DNA from: JAJFUE01 sp039683515
Lineage (GTDB): Bacteria; Sumerlaeota; Sumerlaeia; MVZB01
Length of the DNA: 61,139 bases
NCBI GenBank assembly: GCA_039683515.1
Contig: JBDKRG010000001.1
Location: 1-61,139 of the forward strand
Reading direction: 5' to 3'
Positions within the stretch are counted from its first letter, which is position 1; each line of letters starts with the position of its first letter. A program made the position numbers and the translations under genes. Below are positions 16,834 through 26,371 of this stretch, in pieces. The notes beneath the pieces are model-generated. The model worked only from the letters and a program-made list of their open reading frames with translations, ran no database searches and was not told where the DNA came from.

Positions 16834-19800
16834 ATGCCTAATACCCGAATCCTGCCCACCATCGCGTTCCTGATGCTCGTTCTGGCGCCTTGTATCGGCG
16901 GCGCGGCCGGGATCAGGAATTGGAATCTTTTGACGCCGGACGGCCCGAAAGGACCTGTCACCGCGGCGGTCTTTAACGGCAGCATATTTGCAATCACCAA
17001 GGAAGCCACAAATGCATACTGGGAAAGCGGCCTGATTCAACAATCTCCGGACGGGATTCACTGGATGGAAAAGACGCAACCATGGGGTTGGGATGCCGAG
17101 GATTATCAGCTCATCGTGTTCAAGGGTTCCTTGTGGGCGATCAATTCGAATGCGACCCGGAACCTCGAGTTCTGGCGGACAGAGGACGGCGATACATGGA
17201 CGCGAGTGCGCCCACCGACGATTCCCGGCCGGCGCAGCCAGTACGCGCTTGCGGTTTTCAATGACAAGCTATGGATGTCAGGCGGTTGGGATGGATCGCA
17301 AGCGCTCAACGAAATCTGGAACAGCGCGGACGGAACATCATGGACGTTGGTGGCCAAGGGGTCTCAAGTCGGGTGGCCGGCACGCTGCAAACACGGTTTC
17401 GCGGCTTATAAGGACCGCCTCTACGTCATCGGGGGCGTTGATGATTGGTCGCCATCTTCGTATTTTAGTCTGGATGACGTGTGGACTTCGACGGATGGCG
17501 TCAATTGGACGTGCATCGGTCAGATCTCGCCCAACCGAGGCGGTTTTTCGACAGCGACTTGGGATGATAAACTGTGGATTTTCGGCGGAGAGGAATATTT
17601 TGATTACGAAGACTATGGTTATGACGAATACATCTCGGGGGAGTCATCCGATTCGTTTTTGTACTCGTCAGATGGCAAGACCTGGAGTTCAGGCGTCAAT
17701 GATCCCATAGGCCGGATTCAGTGGCAGGCTTCCGTTGTCTTGAATAACCGGATTTATATCATCGGCGGCGCACGCTGGATTGACGACGAATTTTACGGGG
17801 ATGGGGGCGATGAACTGATACGCCTTGGGGACGTGTGGGTAACTGACGATCCGAATTACGCCGCGACCGCGGTGAACGTTCCATTAAAACTGGTATTGCC
17901 GCAACGTTCCGGGCAGACGGCAACAGTCGAAGTAAAAAATACCGGGAAACTTCCATGGGCGGGGAATTCAGGGTTCGGGCTGAAAGTCTCCTCTGATCCG
18001 GATAAAGCATGCGCTCAAAACGGTATGACAACCATCAGTACGACTGTCAATCCAGGAGAAACGTACAAATTCAAGATCCCGCTTGATCTGTCGCGCCTAT
18101 GGACCCCGACCGAAATCAAGTTCCGCATGTTCCAGGAATCTGTTGGACAGTTCGGCGACGTCATGACTTTGTCGCTGGATTTGTTATACGATCACCCAAT
18201 TACGTGGCGGCAAGTGTCCTCTGAAAATTATCACAGCTGCGAACAGGGAGACACGGCTGTCTCCGATCAATTTTTCTGGCTTTGGAATTACCGTTCGGCA
18301 AACGGTTTGGATTGGGTCGAGCTGACCGACTTGGACAAGAATGCTCCCGGGTACGACGAGGAATATGACGAAAATGATTTCTACGGCGACGTCGTGTTTT
18401 TTAGAAACAAACTAATGGCGCTCGAGGCTGACTTTATCTCGAAATCGTCGGATGGGATGAATTGGAACAGATCTGATGCTCCATGGGATGACGTGGATTG
18501 GAGTTCCGAGAGCTATTCACCGGAAATCAGTTCGACCTGCATTCTTGATGACCGGCTGTACGTGATGATTCACTACGATTTAAACACTTGGTATGACTAT
18601 GAATACAAAAATGTGGTATGGGCGACATCCGACGGCAGCAACTGGTCCAAGCTTGGCGAGTTCAATGATCTTTACGATTATGGCAGAATGGTGGCTTTCA
18701 AGGGCAGGATATGGATTTATGGTGGATATCATTATTTTATCGATGGACAAGATGGTGAAAGCGGCACGTATACGGATGGGCAGGTCTATTATTCATATAA
18801 TGGAAAGTCATGGACGAAAGCTGACTTATACTCCTCCGTTCTCGATCACATCGTTGTTTACGATGACAAATTGTGGGCAATTGACGGGAATCGGCTGAAC
18901 AGCCAGATAATAGTTTCGCTCGACGGGATGAATGGGGAGCCAACCAACATCATCTCGTGGGCCAATGACTCGGAACTTTCAGGGCTTTTTGTTTTCAAAA
19001 ACAAGCTGTATGGATTCTCGGAAGATGGGGTCTGGTGCGGATCGACCTTCAATCAAAGCGTGACGGTTCCCACCTCTGCCATGGATTTCGGCCGGCACGA
19101 AGTGATGGCGGGGGCGAGCCCGTGTCAAAACGTGATCGTCCACAATACAGGCCTCTCACCACTGAAATTCACTGGGACCGGAGCAGAAATCATCAGTTCG
19201 CGGCCTGGTGAATTCGCGCTGAACCCGGCGCCCAAACTGGCGCCGGTCAATGTTTCGCGGGCGATCGGGGTTTCGTTCAACCCGAGGCGGCTCGGGCCGA
19301 CGTCGGCGACGCTTCAGATCACCACGGCCGACGCCGCGCAGCCGACGATCTCGGTCAAGCTCACCGGCGAGGGCATTTCCAACCAGCCGCTCAAGTCGGG
19401 CAAGATCCTGGCGTATATTCTGGGACTGTCGAGCGAGAGCGCAAACCTCGACCAGAACGCCGATTCAAAGGTCGATATCGCGGACCATGTCCACATCCTG
19501 AACAGCCCCATCGAGGTCACGACGCCGACCCGGAGCTCGACATATGATCTGGGCGGAAATCTCCCGATTCGCTGGAGCGCCAAAACCACGATCGGCAACG
19601 TGAGGCTGGCGCTCGCGCGAAATCATGAACCGGTCAAAATCATCACGAGCTCGACACCGAATGACGGGGCATTCGACTGGACGGTCAGCACGGACCTTGT
19701 CGCGGACGACAATTACAGCATCATCGTCACCGATACGGACCACACGACGATCCAGGGCGAGTCCAAGGCGTTCACGCTGAAAAGCCCGGGCGACACAATC

Positions 19801-20091
19801 TCCGTCCAATATCCGGGCGGGGGCGAGGCATTCAAGCGCGGGGAGAAGGTTCCGATCCATTGGGTTGTTCCATACGATTCAGACATCGAACATATCAGGG
19901 TTGAAATCTACAAGAACGACGCGCCTTACAAGACGCTTGTTTCTTCACGCTCCATCGATGACGGCGAGGTGTATGCATGGACGGTACCGACCGATTTCGC
20001 AACGGGGGACACTTACCGCATCGTGGTGATGGACGCCGACAACAGAGCCTGCCGTGGATCAAGCGCCAGGATGTTCGCAATCAGCAAATAG
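16834..20091 (+). CDS. Large secreted Kelch-propeller protein with choice-of-anchor and dockerin-like modules
   Basis: A 1,085-residue protein from ATG 16834, behind GAGGA, with signal peptide MPNTRILPTIAFLMLVLAPC...GGAAG. Two Kelch/galactose-oxidase-like propeller regions (about 25-345 and 460-750) carry repeats such as AVFNDKLWMSGG and YKDRLYVIGG. An APC/Big-type sandwich lies between them. Then come a choice-of-anchor D/ASPM-HYDIN module (750-860), a dockerin-like calcium loop NADSKVDIADHVHIL (about 870-890) and two Kre9/KNH-like domains (895-1085). The first two thirds is visibly less GC-rich than the neighbours, with many AT-ending codons, unlike the last third. This suggests a mosaic or acquired gene. 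Extracellular; substrate unknown. Confidence 0.85.
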   Translation: MPNTRILPTIAFLMLVLAPCIGGAAGIRNWNLLTPDGPKGPVTAAVFNGSIFAITKEATNAYWESGLIQQSPDGIHWMEKTQPWGWDAEDYQLIVFKGSLWAINSNATRNLEFWRTEDGDTWTRVRPPTIPGRRSQYALAVFNDKLWMSGGWDGSQALNEIWNSADGTSWTLVAKGSQVGWPARCKHGFAAYKDRLYVIGGVDDWSPSSYFSLDDVWTSTDGVNWTCIGQISPNRGGFSTATWDDKLWIFGGEEYFDYEDYGYDEYISGESSDSFLYSSDGKTWSSGVNDPIGRIQWQASVVLNNRIYIIGGARWIDDEFYGDGGDELIRLGDVWVTDDPNYAATAVNVPLKLVLPQRSGQTATVEVKNTGKLPWAGNSGFGLKVSSDPDKACAQNGMTTISTTVNPGETYKFKIPLDLSRLWTPTEIKFRMFQESVGQFGDVMTLSLDLLYDHPITWRQVSSENYHSCEQGDTAVSDQFFWLWNYRSANGLDWVELTDLDKNAPGYDEEYDENDFYGDVVFFRNKLMALEADFISKSSDGMNWNRSDAPWDDVDWSSESYSPEISSTCILDDRLYVMIHYDLNTWYDYEYKNVVWATSDGSNWSKLGEFNDLYDYGRMVAFKGRIWIYGGYHYFIDGQDGESGTYTDGQVYYSYNGKSWTKADLYSSVLDHIVVYDDKLWAIDGNRLNSQIIVSLDGMNGEPTNIISWANDSELSGLFVFKNKLYGFSEDGVWCGSTFNQSVTVPTSAMDFGRHEVMAGASPCQNVIVHNTGLSPLKFTGTGAEIISSRPGEFALNPAPKLAPVNVSRAIGVSFNPRRLGPTSATLQITTADAAQPTISVKLTGEGISNQPLKSGKILAYILGLSSESANLDQNADSKVDIADHVHILNSPIEVTTPTRSSTYDLGGNLPIRWSAKTTIGNVRLALARNHEPVKIITSSTPNDGAFDWTVSTDLVADDNYSIIVTDTDHTTIQGESKAFTLKSPGDTISVQYPGGGEAFKRGEKVPIHWVVPYDSDIEHIRVEIYKNDAPYKTLVSSRSIDDGEVYAWTVPTDFATGDTYRIVVMDADNRACRGSSARMFAISK

Positions 20092-20109
20092 ACAGGCCTC
20101 CACACGAAA

Positions 20110-20745
20110 TCAGTCGACGAACCAGCGGCCGATTTTGAGGAGCGGGCCTTCGACCATGCGGATTTCGATCGTCCACGGCGCCTCGTCGAAAATCGCGTAG
20201 CGGATTTTCTGGTGCTGGTCGCGGCTGTAGCCGATCGCGCCCGGGCAGATCAGGTAGCGGTCGGCGCGGTCGAGCGCGTAGGGGGTCTGGTATTGAAATT
20301 TGTGGTCGCGCGCGGTGACGGCGTGGCTGGATTTCTCGCCGTAGACGGCCGGCACGTGGATGTGGCCGAAAAACATCATCCGGTAGGGATGCTCGTCGAA
20401 GACGTTCCACGCCTCGATCGGCCCGCCGATCTTGTTCTTCTTCGGCCGCGGCGAAATGTGCGTGAAGTAGTAGTCCCCCTCGATCATCTCCTCGGGCAGC
20501 GAAGCCAGGTAGCGCTCGATGTCGGGCGGGAGCGTGAGGCCGTTGATCTCGTCATGGTTGCCGCGCACGCACGGGATCCGGCGGGCCATGATCTCGCGGA
20601 CGACCTGGGCGTCGTCGGGCCCGCCGTCGACGAGGTCGCCAAGACAAACCATGCGGTCGCAGCCGCAAGCTTCCGCGTCGGCCAGGACGGCGTTGAACCC
20701 CGCCAGGTTGCCATGAACGTCGGAGATGAGCGCGATCCTGGACAT
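20110..20745 (-). CDS. Calcineurin-like metallophosphoesterase (YfcE/ApaH-type fold)
   Basis: A 211-residue cytosolic phosphoesterase with the dinuclear metal motifs SDVHGN (D9, H11), GDLVDGGPD (D37), GNHDE, THISPR and GHIHVPAVY. The C-terminus ICPGAIGYSRDQ matches the YfcE-like family that acts on phosphodiesters or phosphomonoesters. The exact substrate cannot be read from sequence. It stands alone between a convergent gene and the terminator of the lipoprotein gene. Confidence 0.9.
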   Translation of the reverse strand: MSRIALISDVHGNLAGFNAVLADAEACGCDRMVCLGDLVDGGPDDAQVVREIMARRIPCVRGNHDEINGLTLPPDIERYLASLPEEMIEGDYYFTHISPRPKKNKIGGPIEAWNVFDEHPYRMMFFGHIHVPAVYGEKSSHAVTARDHKFQYQTPYALDRADRYLICPGAIGYSRDQHQKIRYAIFDEAPWTIEIRMVEGPLLKIGRWFVD

Positions 20746-20785
20746 GCACGATCATTACACCAACTCCCGATCACGGGAAAAGATA

Positions 20786-20817
20786 AAAAGAAAAACCCAC
20801 GGCTTGCGGGCCGTGGG
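20786..20817 (-). terminator. Rho-independent terminator of efflux operon 2
   Basis: On the minus strand an 8-bp stem CCCACGGC / GCCGTGGG with a 6-nt loop is followed by TTTTTCTTTT. It ends the transcript that includes the small lipoprotein gene at 20842-21156. Confidence 0.92.
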
Positions 20818-20841
20818 CTGGTGTGGCAATAACAAGCTGGC

Positions 20842-21156
20842 TCAGTGATGGCCGCCGCCATGATGACCGCCGCCGTGGCCGCCGCCGTGGCCGCCGCCGT
20901 GGCCGCCGCGGATGTAAACGCCGCCGAAGACGACCGGGGGCGGAGCCACATACACGGGCGCGGGGGCGACGTAAACCGGCGGAGCGGGCGCCACATAAAC
21001 GCGCGGGGGGGGCGGCGGCGGAACCGGCTGGTAGACGCGGGCCGGGGGTGCCGTCAACGGGACCGGCTCGTAGACGACCGGGTCGTAGGGATACACGACG
21101 CAGGAGCTGAGGAAACCCAGCATCGTCAGGCAGATTGCGATCTTTGCGATTCTCAC
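20842..21156 (-). CDS. Small proline-rich lipoprotein with Gly-His tail
   Basis: A 104-residue protein with a signal peptide and lipobox LSSC, then a low-complexity segment of PVY, PPP and YVAP repeats. The C-terminal tail of about 20 residues consists only of Gly and His (GGHGGGHGGG pattern ending in HH). A His-Gly tail of this kind can bind Ni, Zn or Cu. It follows the second efflux operon by 90 bp on the same strand and precedes the only visible terminator, so it is probably co-transcribed with the pump. No family is recognised. Confidence 0.75.
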   Translation of the reverse strand: MRIAKIAICLTMLGFLSSCVVYPYDPVVYEPVPLTAPPARVYQPVPPPPPPRVYVAPAPPVYVAPAPVYVAPPPVVFGGVYIRGGHGGGHGGGHGGGHHGGGHH

Positions 21157-21248
21157 GGCACTTCCTCCGAGTTACAACCGGGAGTCCGTCGACTCCTCCA
21201 TAAATCCATGGACACCGACGGTCCAAAATTGTTCCACCTTAAGCACGC

Positions 21249-22745
21249 TCATTTGGAGAATGCAAGAGGCGCATTGGCCTGGGCGGCCTGGGCCGCCCCT
21301 TCCGTCCAGCCGCCGCCCAGGGCCTTGTAGAGCGTGACGAGGTTGCCCGCCACGTTGTTGCGGCTCTGGATCAGCGCGTTCTGGGAGTTGAGCAACGCCT
21401 GTTCGGAGACGAGCACCGACAGGAAATCGGTTTCGCCCTCGGTGTAGAGCTGCGTGGCCAGCGAGAGCGCCTTGCGGTTCTGCGCCACGGTCACGGAGAG
21501 GGCCTTGCCGCGCTCGATCTCGTGGTTGTAGGCGGTCCAGGCGGTCTCGACTTCCTGCAGGGCGGTCAGGACGGCCTGCTGGTAGCGGGTCAGGGCCTGG
21601 TCGGCGACGGCCCGGTTCTCCTTGACGCGGTTCCACAGGAGGCCGCCGCTGAAGATGTTCCAGCTGAGCGACGGCCCGAACGAGTAGGCGCTGGTCACTT
21701 CGCGGTTCCACGAGCCGAGCTTGGTCGCGTTGGCGCTGGCGGCGGCGTTGAGCGTCAGGCGCGGGAGCAGGTCCGCCATGGCGACGCCGATCCGGGCGGT
21801 GGCGGCGTGCAGGGCGGCCTCGGAGGAGCGGATGTCGGGCCGCCGGTCGAGCAGCGTCGCGGGCATCTCGGCGGGCAGCCGCGGCGGGACGGCCGGGTAG
21901 GGCTTGGGCGGATCGAGCTCGGCGATCAGGGCGCCGGGCTCCTCGCCGAGGAGGTAGCTGATCCGGTAGATCATCTGGCGGATCTGCGACTCGAGCGACG
22001 GGATCTGCGCGCTGGTGTTGGCGACGACCGCCTGGGCGTTGGCCTGGTCCAGGCCGCTGGCGATGCCGACCTCGTAGCGCCTGCGGGTAATCTCCGCCGA
22101 CTGCTTCTGCGTGACGAGGTTTTCTCGGGTGATGCGGAGCTGCTCCTGCAGGGCGCGCAGGTCGAGGTAATCGAGGCCGACCTCGGCCGTCAGCGTCACG
22201 AGCGCGTTGCGCAGGTCCAGCTCGCTCGACAGCAGGTCGGCGCGCGAGGCCTCCACGCCGCGCCGCACGCCGCCGAAGATGTCGGCCTCCCAGACGCTGT
22301 CGAAGCCGGCGCGGTGCATGTTCGTGTTGGAGCTGCGCTTGGTGTCGGCGCCGGCGACGTCGGAGCCGACCTCGGGCTTGGGGACGCGGGTGTGCGTGCG
22401 CGAATAGGACGCGCTGAAATCGAGCGTCGGCCAGAAGGAGGACTCGGCCTGGCCGAGCGCGGCGCGCGCCTGGCGGACGCGCTCGACCGCGAGCCGCACG
22501 TCCAGGTTCGACTTCATGGCGCGGTCGATGAGCGCATTCAGGGTCGGATCCTGAAACGCCCCCCACCACTGGCCGAGTTCCACGGCCGGGCCGGTCGAGC
22601 GGGTCGGGGTGGTCTCCTCGGCGCCGACCCACCTGGTCGGGAGCTTGAGCGAGGGCCGCTTGAAATCGGGTCCCAGCAGGCAGCCGCTCATCAGCGCGGC
22701 GGAGGCGATCAGGCAAAGCAACGATGCGAATCGACGTGTATTCAT
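21249..22745 (-). CDS. NodT-family outer-membrane efflux lipoprotein (system 2)
   Basis: A 498-residue TolC-fold lipoprotein: lipobox MSGC, then LLGPDFKRPSL. The helical repeats carry QWWGAFQDPTLNALIDRAM, DRRPDIRSSEAALHAATARI and YSFGPSLSWNIFSGGLLWNR. It is a paralogue of the channel at 14391-15863 but sits last among the pump genes rather than first. It forms the outer-membrane exit for the second MacAB-type pump. Confidence 0.94.
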   Translation of the reverse strand: MNTRRFASLLCLIASAALMSGCLLGPDFKRPSLKLPTRWVGAEETTPTRSTGPAVELGQWWGAFQDPTLNALIDRAMKSNLDVRLAVERVRQARAALGQAESSFWPTLDFSASYSRTHTRVPKPEVGSDVAGADTKRSSNTNMHRAGFDSVWEADIFGGVRRGVEASRADLLSSELDLRNALVTLTAEVGLDYLDLRALQEQLRITRENLVTQKQSAEITRRRYEVGIASGLDQANAQAVVANTSAQIPSLESQIRQMIYRISYLLGEEPGALIAELDPPKPYPAVPPRLPAEMPATLLDRRPDIRSSEAALHAATARIGVAMADLLPRLTLNAAASANATKLGSWNREVTSAYSFGPSLSWNIFSGGLLWNRVKENRAVADQALTRYQQAVLTALQEVETAWTAYNHEIERGKALSVTVAQNRKALSLATQLYTEGETDFLSVLVSEQALLNSQNALIQSRNNVAGNLVTLYKALGGGWTEGAAQAAQANAPLAFSK

Positions 22746-22774
22746 GGAACGATCCTACTCAGGACTCAGGACTG

Positions 22775-24151
22775 TTACTCGTATCTCAGGGCTTCGATCG
22801 GGTCGAGACGGGAGGCCCGCCACGCGGGGTAGAAACCGAACACCATGCCGACGGCGCAGGCGACGACGACCGACAGGACGATCGCGTCGACTGAAATCTG
22901 GGTCGGCCAGCGCAGGACGACGGATACGATGGTCGAGGCTCCGCGGCCCAGCGCGATGCCGATGATCCCGCCGAGGAGGCAGAGGATGACGGCCTCGATC
23001 AGGAACTGCAGGAGGATGTCGTAGGTGCGCGCGCCGACGGCCATGCGCAGGCCGATCTCGCGCGTGCGCTCGGTGACGGAGACGAGCATGATGTTCATGA
23101 TGCCGACGCCGCCGACGATGAGCGAGATGAGCGCCACGAACAGCAGGAGCCGCGTCATGAGCCGGCTCGTCGAGGCCAGGGTGTTGGTCAGTTCCGTCAT
23201 GTCGCGGATCTGGAAGTCGTCGTCCTCGTCCGCGGCGAGGCGGTGGCGCTCGCGCAGCAGCTCGGTGATCTGGCTCATCGCCGTGCGGATCGAAGCCGCC
23301 GAGCGCGCGGCCAGGATGATCTGGTCGACGTTGGCGAACCGGACCGGCATCGGGTTGTCGGCCTGCTGAACGGCCGATTTCTCGGGATACAGGACGACGC
23401 CGGTCGAGGGGTACAGGTTGCTCAGCGTGTTGACCGAGTTGCTCGAGGACGACGAGGACGAGGAACTCGATCCGCTGCTCGAGCTGCGCTGGTTGGAGAT
23501 CCGGTAGCGGATGGTCGTCCACGGCGCCAGGATGATGTCGTCCTGGTCCATGCCCATCAGGTTGGCGCCCTTCTGCGAGAGGACGCCGACGACGCGGAAC
23601 GTCACGTTGCGGATGCGGATTTCCTTGCCGATCGGCGACTCGCCCTGGAACAGCTCGCGCTTGACGGTCTGGCCGATGAGGCAGACCTTGGCCCCGTTGC
23701 GCACGTCGCGGTCGCTGAAGGTGTCGCCCTCGGCGAGGTTCTGCCAGTCGCGCACGTCGAGGTAATCGGGCGACGTGCCGTAGAGATCGTGCGGCGTCCA
23801 GTTGCGGTTGCCGTAAATGACCTGCGAGCTGGTCCGCACGATGACCGCGGCTTGGCGGACGTCGGGGCACTCGCGCACGATGGCGTCACAGTCGGATTCG
23901 GTCAGCGTCAGGTTGGAGCCGGCCCCCATGCTGACGCCGCCCGACCTCTGGGCGCCGGGCATGACCAGAAGCGTGTTGGAGCCCATGCTCGAGATCGTGC
24001 GCTGGATCGCGGTCGAGGCGCCCTGGCCGATTTCCATCATGGCGATCACGGCGGCGATGCCGATGACGATGCCGAGCATCGTGAGCAGCGCGCGGGTGAT
24101 GTTGCGTAGCAGGGCGCGGATGGCGGTCCGGATCAGGCGGAGGAATTTCAT
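22775..24151 (-). CDS. MacB-type ABC transporter permease (efflux system 2)
   Basis: A 458-residue FtsX/MacB permease starting at ATG 24151 behind GGAGG; the longer frame is the shadow of the ATPase gene. It has one N-terminal helix (LLTMLGIVIGIAAVIAMMEI), a large periplasmic domain and three C-terminal helices starting GGVGIMNIMLVSVTERTREI, ending DPIEALRYE. The periplasmic domain is about 50 residues longer than in system 1 and holds a serine run (about residues 219-238) encoded by repetitive DNA. Its start overlaps the ATPase stop by four bases. Confidence 0.93.
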   Translation of the reverse strand: MKFLRLIRTAIRALLRNITRALLTMLGIVIGIAAVIAMMEIGQGASTAIQRTISSMGSNTLLVMPGAQRSGGVSMGAGSNLTLTESDCDAIVRECPDVRQAAVIVRTSSQVIYGNRNWTPHDLYGTSPDYLDVRDWQNLAEGDTFSDRDVRNGAKVCLIGQTVKRELFQGESPIGKEIRIRNVTFRVVGVLSQKGANLMGMDQDDIILAPWTTIRYRISNQRSSSSGSSSSSSSSSSNSVNTLSNLYPSTGVVLYPEKSAVQQADNPMPVRFANVDQIILAARSAASIRTAMSQITELLRERHRLAADEDDDFQIRDMTELTNTLASTSRLMTRLLLFVALISLIVGGVGIMNIMLVSVTERTREIGLRMAVGARTYDILLQFLIEAVILCLLGGIIGIALGRGASTIVSVVLRWPTQISVDAIVLSVVVACAVGMVFGFYPAWRASRLDPIEALRYE

Positions 24152-24870
24152 GGGCGCTCGCCTCCGCCGGCGACGGTCGCGTGGCCGACCAGGTCGCCGT
24201 CGACGCATCCGTCGCGGATATGGATCACGCGGCGGGCGTGATGGGCCACGTCAGGGTCGTGCGTCACGAGCATGATCGTGATGCCGTCCTCGGCGTTGAG
24301 CTGCTGGAACATCTCGAGGATTTCGCCGCTGGTGCGCGAGTCGAGGTTGCCGGTCGGCTCGTCGGCGAACAGGATCGACGGCTCGTTGATCAGCGAGCGC
24401 GCGATCGCGACGCGCTGCTGCTGGCCGCCCGAGAGCTGCGACGGCTGGTGGTGCATCCGGTCGGAAAGGCCGACGCGGTCCAGGAGCCGCTTGGCCCGCT
24501 CGATGCTCTCGTGGCGCGTCAGGCCGTGGTGGTGATACTCGAGCGGCAGGACGACGTTCTCGAGGGCGCTGGTGCGCGCCAGGAGGTTGAAGTTCTGGAA
24601 CACGAACCCGATCTTGCGGTTGCGCAGGTCGGCGCGCTCGTTGACCGACAGCTTGGTGACGTCGCGCCCCTCGAGCAGATACTGGCCCGAGGTCGGGTGA
24701 TCGAGACAGCCCAGGATGTTCATGAGCGTGCTCTTGCCGCTGCCGGAGGCCCCCATCAGCGAGACGGTCTCGCCCTGGGCGACCGTCAGGGTAATTCCCT
24801 TGAGCACGGGCACGTCCAGGTCGCCCAGCCGGTATATCTTCCAGATGTCGTGAAGTTGGATCAGATCCAT
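24148..24870 (-). CDS. MacB-type ABC transporter ATPase (efflux system 2)
   Basis: A 240-residue LolD/MacB-type ATPase: Walker A GASGSGKS (40-47), signature LSGGQQQRVAIARSL, Walker B ILFADEPTGNLDSR and H-loop VTHDPDVAHHA. It drives the permease with which its gene overlaps. Confidence 0.95.
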   Translation of the reverse strand: MDLIQLHDIWKIYRLGDLDVPVLKGITLTVAQGETVSLMGASGSGKSTLMNILGCLDHPTSGQYLLEGRDVTKLSVNERADLRNRKIGFVFQNFNLLARTSALENVVLPLEYHHHGLTRHESIERAKRLLDRVGLSDRMHHQPSQLSGGQQQRVAIARSLINEPSILFADEPTGNLDSRTSGEILEMFQQLNAEDGITIMLVTHDPDVAHHARRVIHIRDGCVDGDLVGHATVAGGGERP

Positions 24871-24931
24871 GCTACGCCTTGCTTGGTTAGCTCAGTTGAG
24901 TGCAATCCATGCCGTTACGGGCCGAAGCAAC

Positions 24932-26371
24932 CTACCGCGCCCCGCCGCCGGCGCGCGCCCCGCCGCCACTGCCGCCGCTGCGGCCGCCACGTCGCGGCAT
25001 CTGCGGAACGAACGGGCTGGGGCCGGTCGAACTGCCGGCCGCCGAAGCCGCCTGCACGGTCTGGATGCCGGTGACGACGTTCATCCCCTCGGCCACCTCG
25101 CGGCCGCTGACGGCGGTGTCGATGCCGTCGGTGATGCCGACCCGCACCCGGAGCTGCTTGAGCTGGCCGTTATCCGTGACCCAGATCGTGCCGCGCGAAC
25201 CGCCGCGGCCGCCGTTGCCGCCCTGGCCCGCCGCGGCGCCGGAGCCGCCGCCACGGCGCCGGCCGGAGCCGGCTTGCGCCCCGTCGCCGCGCGGGCCGCG
25301 CGCGGCGGCGCTGGTAGTTTCATCGGCGGCGGCAACCTGAAGCGTCGCCGGCGGCGTCCAGCGCAGCGCGGCGTTCGGAACCACCAGGGCCCCATCGGCG
25401 CGCGCCGTCTCGAACTGGACGTCGGCCGTGAGATATGGAAGCAGGCGGCCGTCCGAGTTGTCGGTCAGGACTTCGACCGTGTAGGTGACGACGTTCTGCG
25501 TCATGCTCGCGTTGAGGCGGATCTTGCCGACCTCGCCCACGAACTGTTCGTCGGGGAGTGCGGCGACCTTGAACGTGACCGGCTGGCCGACGTGGATGCT
25601 GCCGATGTCGGCCTCGTTGACGGCGACCCAGATCTGGACGTGCCGCAGGTCCTTGGCGATGAGAAACAGGCTCGGGGCGCTGAGGCTGGCGACGACGGTC
25701 TGGCCGATGTTGACGCGGCGGTCGACGATGACGCCGTCGACCGGCGACACGATCGTGCAATAACTCATGTTCTGGCGGGCCAGGTCGAGGCTCGCCTGCG
25801 ACTGCGTGACCTGCGCCTGGGCCTGCGCGATGGCCGCCTTGCCGACTTCCATGTTGGCCTGCGCCGATTCGAATGCGGATTTATACGCGTCGAAGCTGCT
25901 CTGGGCGAGCGCGTCGGACGGGCCGAGCCGCTGGGCGCGTTCCCAGTCGCGGCGCGCCTGGTTGAGCTTGGCGTTGAGCTGGCCCATGTCGGCGTTGGCG
26001 CGCGCCAGGTTGGCCTTGGCGCTGCTGAGCGCCGACTCCGACATCTTGAGCTGCGACTTGTAGGTCGAGTCGTCGATGCGGGCCAGGATCATCCCCTTCT
26101 TGACCTGCGAGCCATAGTCGACCTCATTGCCTTTTTCATCGCGTCCGAACTCGAGAATGCGGCCGGCCACCTGCGCCCCGACGTCGATCAGGTCCTCCGG
26201 CTCGATCGTCCCGGTCGCCGGGATCGCCGCCACCAGGTCCGCCGTCCGGATCGGGGACGTCATGAAATTGGGCTGGCTGCCGCTCGACTTCGACTGGTAC
26301 TGCCTGAACCCGAAGGCGGCGGCGCCGCCGACCAGCGCAATGATGATCAACCAACGAATGAACCGGGCCAT
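24932..26371 (-). CDS. MacA/HlyD-type periplasmic adaptor (efflux system 2)
   Basis: A 479-residue membrane-fusion protein: N-terminal anchor (FIRWLIIIALVGGAAAFGF), lipoyl half DVGAQVAGRIL, a long coiled-coil hairpin (95-190), second half CTIVSPVDGVIVDRRV and a beta-barrel region ending VPNAALRW. The C-terminal 130 residues contain extended Gly/Arg-rich low-complexity segments (GGRGGSRG, RRGGRSGGSGGG) not usual in MacA. It is the first structural gene of the second pump operon. Confidence 0.92.
   Translation of the reverse strand: MARFIRWLIIIALVGGAAAFGFRQYQSKSSGSQPNFMTSPIRTADLVAAIPATGTIEPEDLIDVGAQVAGRILEFGRDEKGNEVDYGSQVKKGMILARIDDSTYKSQLKMSESALSSAKANLARANADMGQLNAKLNQARRDWERAQRLGPSDALAQSSFDAYKSAFESAQANMEVGKAAIAQAQAQVTQSQASLDLARQNMSYCTIVSPVDGVIVDRRVNIGQTVVASLSAPSLFLIAKDLRHVQIWVAVNEADIGSIHVGQPVTFKVAALPDEQFVGEVGKIRLNASMTQNVVTYTVEVLTDNSDGRLLPYLTADVQFETARADGALVVPNAALRWTPPATLQVAAADETTSAAARGPRGDGAQAGSGRRRGGGSGAAAGQGGNGGRGGSRGTIWVTDNGQLKQLRVRVGITDGIDTAVSGREVAEGMNVVTGIQTVQAASAAGSSTGPSPFVPQMPRRGGRSGGSGGGARAGGGAR

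Noticed and set aside
20876..20912. Short regular repeats resembling a CRISPR array
   Set aside because: The repeats are the codons of the Gly-His tail of a lipoprotein, without spacers. No cas genes are present; no CRISPR was seen in the window.
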